Source of the DNA: CAG-103 sp045112425
Lineage (GTDB): Bacteria; Bacillota; Clostridia; Oscillospirales; Oscillospiraceae
DNA: 5,714 bases
NCBI GenBank assembly: GCA_045112425.1
Contig: JBGUHV010000155.1
Span: forward strand, 1 to 5,714
Direction of reading: 5' to 3'
The translations under genes and the position numbers were made by a program. Shown here piece after piece: positions 4,765 to 5,714 of this stretch (position 1 is its first letter; every line of letters begins with the position of its first letter). The notes below the pieces were generated by a model. The model was not told the origin of the DNA, searched no databases, and worked only from the letters and a program-made list of their open reading frames with translations.

Positions 4765-5714
4765 ACTTTCCGAATTCGTCAAACTGAAACAGGAACGGCG
4801 GCGCGTAGCCGAGGCCGATGATCGCCTGCCCCACGCCGAGATTCATCTGATCCCATTCCTCCACGGTGTTGCCGCTGCGCTCGTTGGATATGATCGTGTT
4901 CTTCTGCGCGCTCACATAGTCATAGACCATGATGTTCGAGCCGAAGCGCTTGGTGATATAGTCGCGGGAGGAGCCGTCGTTGGTGTGGAACGCGAACATG
5001 CTGCCGAAGCCGCCGGCGATGACCGCGCCCTTCTCCTCGCCGTAGATGTCATAGAGCTGGTCGATGCTCTGGATGCCCGCCATCACGCGCACGCCGAGCC
5101 CGCGCCCGAAGTTGAGCGCGTCGTCGATGTGCTGGAGCTTGGGCAGGAGCTTGAACTCATCGGCAATCAGATAGACGCTGCCCTCGCTCTTCGAGCGGCC
5201 GAGCGCCTCCTTGAGCGCCTGGTCGATCAGCAGACGGTAAACGGGCGAAAGCGTCTCGCCGACGGAGAGATCATACTCCACGAACATCGCCCTGCCGCCC
5301 TTCCGGCGGACGGCCTGCCGCATGGAAATGCTCCGCTCGGGATTGTGCCGGGCGATGATGCCCACGAAATATTCCGAGACCATGCTGTTGAGCTCACCGA
5401 AGACGCCCAGCGCCTGATTGGACGTGCCGTCGCCGAAATAGGTGAGCAGATTGTTCAGATCCGGATAGCTCCGGAAGACCTTGAGATATTCCTGCGTGGT
5501 AAAGCTGTGGATCGCGCGCAGGAGGCTCTCGTTGTTCAGCCGCGGCATCCACCGCTCCGGATCGGCCTTGGCGCGGCGCACAAAATGCACCAGCAGCCCG
5601 CGGAAAATGTCGCGCGCCGCGTTGCAGAAAAACGGCTGCGAGGTCGAGCCGCGCCCGTGGAAGAGCGCCGCCGAAATCTCGCGCGCGTTCATCGTGAAGT
5701 TCTCCTCCTCCCAG
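4763..5714 (-). CDS. VirD4/TraD-like coupling ATPase, C-terminal part (5' partial)
   Basis: This is the C-terminal part of a FtsK/HerA-superfamily motor of the VirD4/TraG/TraD coupling type; known members are membrane-anchored hexamers that feed DNA or protein into a secretion channel. Residues are numbered from the first in-window ATG (5692-5690), 309 codons before a TGA. A helical region (about 1-45, with QPFFCNAARDIF) resembles the insert of VirD4 proteins. GRAMFVEYDLSVGETLSPVY (133-152) leads to the Walker B strand VYLIADEF (173-180). GLGVRVMAGIQSIDQLYDIY (198-217) matches the conserved Gln-Ser segment after Walker B in TraD, and DGSSRDYITKRFG (239-251) matches the strand that follows. 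No Walker A is present. The frame stays open to the window edge (WEEENFT before the ATG), and those residues also fit the family, so the true start and Walker A probably lie outside. A purine-rich run before the ATG leaves an internal start possible. The family call is confident; the substrate is unknown. Confidence 0.85.
   Translation of the reverse strand, partial: WEEENFTMNAREISAALFHGRGSTSQPFFCNAARDIFRGLLVHFVRRAKADPERWMPRLNNESLLRAIHSFTTQEYLKVFRSYPDLNNLLTYFGDGTSNQALGVFGELNSMVSEYFVGIIARHNPERSISMRQAVRRKGGRAMFVEYDLSVGETLSPVYRLLIDQALKEALGRSKSEGSVYLIADEFKLLPKLQHIDDALNFGRGLGVRVMAGIQSIDQLYDIYGEEKGAVIAGGFGSMFAFHTNDGSSRDYITKRFGSNIMVYDYVSAQKNTIISNERSGNTVEEWDQMNLGVGQAIIGLGYAPPFLFQFDEFGK
5702..5712 (-). 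promoter_or_regulatory. Shine-Dalgarno-like purine run before an in-frame ATG of the coupling ATPase gene
   Basis: The minus strand reads GGGAGGAGGAG, followed by 9 bases and then ATG at 5692. This is a near-perfect ribosome binding site by sequence. The same bases can be read in frame as Gly/Glu codons (…W-E-E-E…) of a longer protein. It is therefore either a real start giving a Walker A-less protein, an internal start giving a second short product, or a coincidence of Glu codons. I favour coincidence because the family normally continues upstream. Confidence 0.35.

Noticed and set aside
4422..4766. A 114-codon open frame on the minus strand overlapping the pseudo-ATPase gene
   Set aside because: It is a shifted-frame shadow of the start of the 412-residue gene, rich in Arg/Gly/Ala with no domain, whereas the 412-residue frame has the better ribosome site and continues with coherent protein sequence.
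1..5714. tRNA, rRNA, insertion sequences, integrase or attachment sites
   Set aside because: The window is almost completely filled by the five minus-strand genes and no cloverleaf, transposase motif or terminal inverted repeat could be seen. No gene-free stretch exceeds 80 bases.

Overview
The window is one strand-uniform gene block. Five protein genes lie head to tail on the minus strand, covering almost all of the 5.7 kb. The gaps between them are only 12, 27, 43 and 78 bases, and no convincing internal promoter or U-tailed terminator is visible, so they look like part of a single operon read from high to low coordinates. The first gene enters across the right edge and the last leaves across the left edge, so both are partial. 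The DNA is GC-rich with strongly G/C-biased third codon positions. Purine-rich Shine-Dalgarno sites (such as AGGAGG), short spacers and a zinc-ribbon membrane protein of a kind common in Firmicutes suggest a high-GC Clostridia-type bacterium, perhaps a gut Oscillospiraceae/Ruminococcaceae relative. That assignment is an inference from style, not from a marker gene.

Layout in transcription order: (1) 5714-4763, the C-terminal part of a VirD4/TraD-type coupling ATPase with an intact Walker B (VYLIADEF). (2) 4750-3512, a 412-residue protein that appears to be a degenerate relative of the same ATPase fold, with eroded Walker A and B positions. (3) 3484-3050, a small protein with a Gly/Pro-rich tail and a two-helix membrane hairpin. 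(4) 3006-1564, a protein with an N-terminal four-cysteine zinc ribbon, sixteen in-register xxPxY pentapeptides, a second membrane hairpin and a helical C-terminus. (5) 1485-1, the first 495 residues of a HerA/VirB4-like ATPase with an intact Walker A (GVPGSGKT) after a domain of about 415 residues.

An intact VirD4-like motor, an inactive-looking sister, a VirB4/HerA-like motor and two membrane hairpin proteins with long tails predicted to be cytosolic look like the energising and scaffold part of a membrane-associated translocation machine. The target could be DNA or protein. I do not recognise it as a standard conjugation module: no relaxase, VirB6-like channel, pilin or peptidoglycan hydrolase is visible here, although such genes could lie just outside. 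The most unusual features are the probable pseudo-ATPase beside its active relative, the zinc-ribbon/pentapeptide protein with a recent 60-bp tandem duplication, and a strong hairpin in the in-frame gap between genes 4 and 5.
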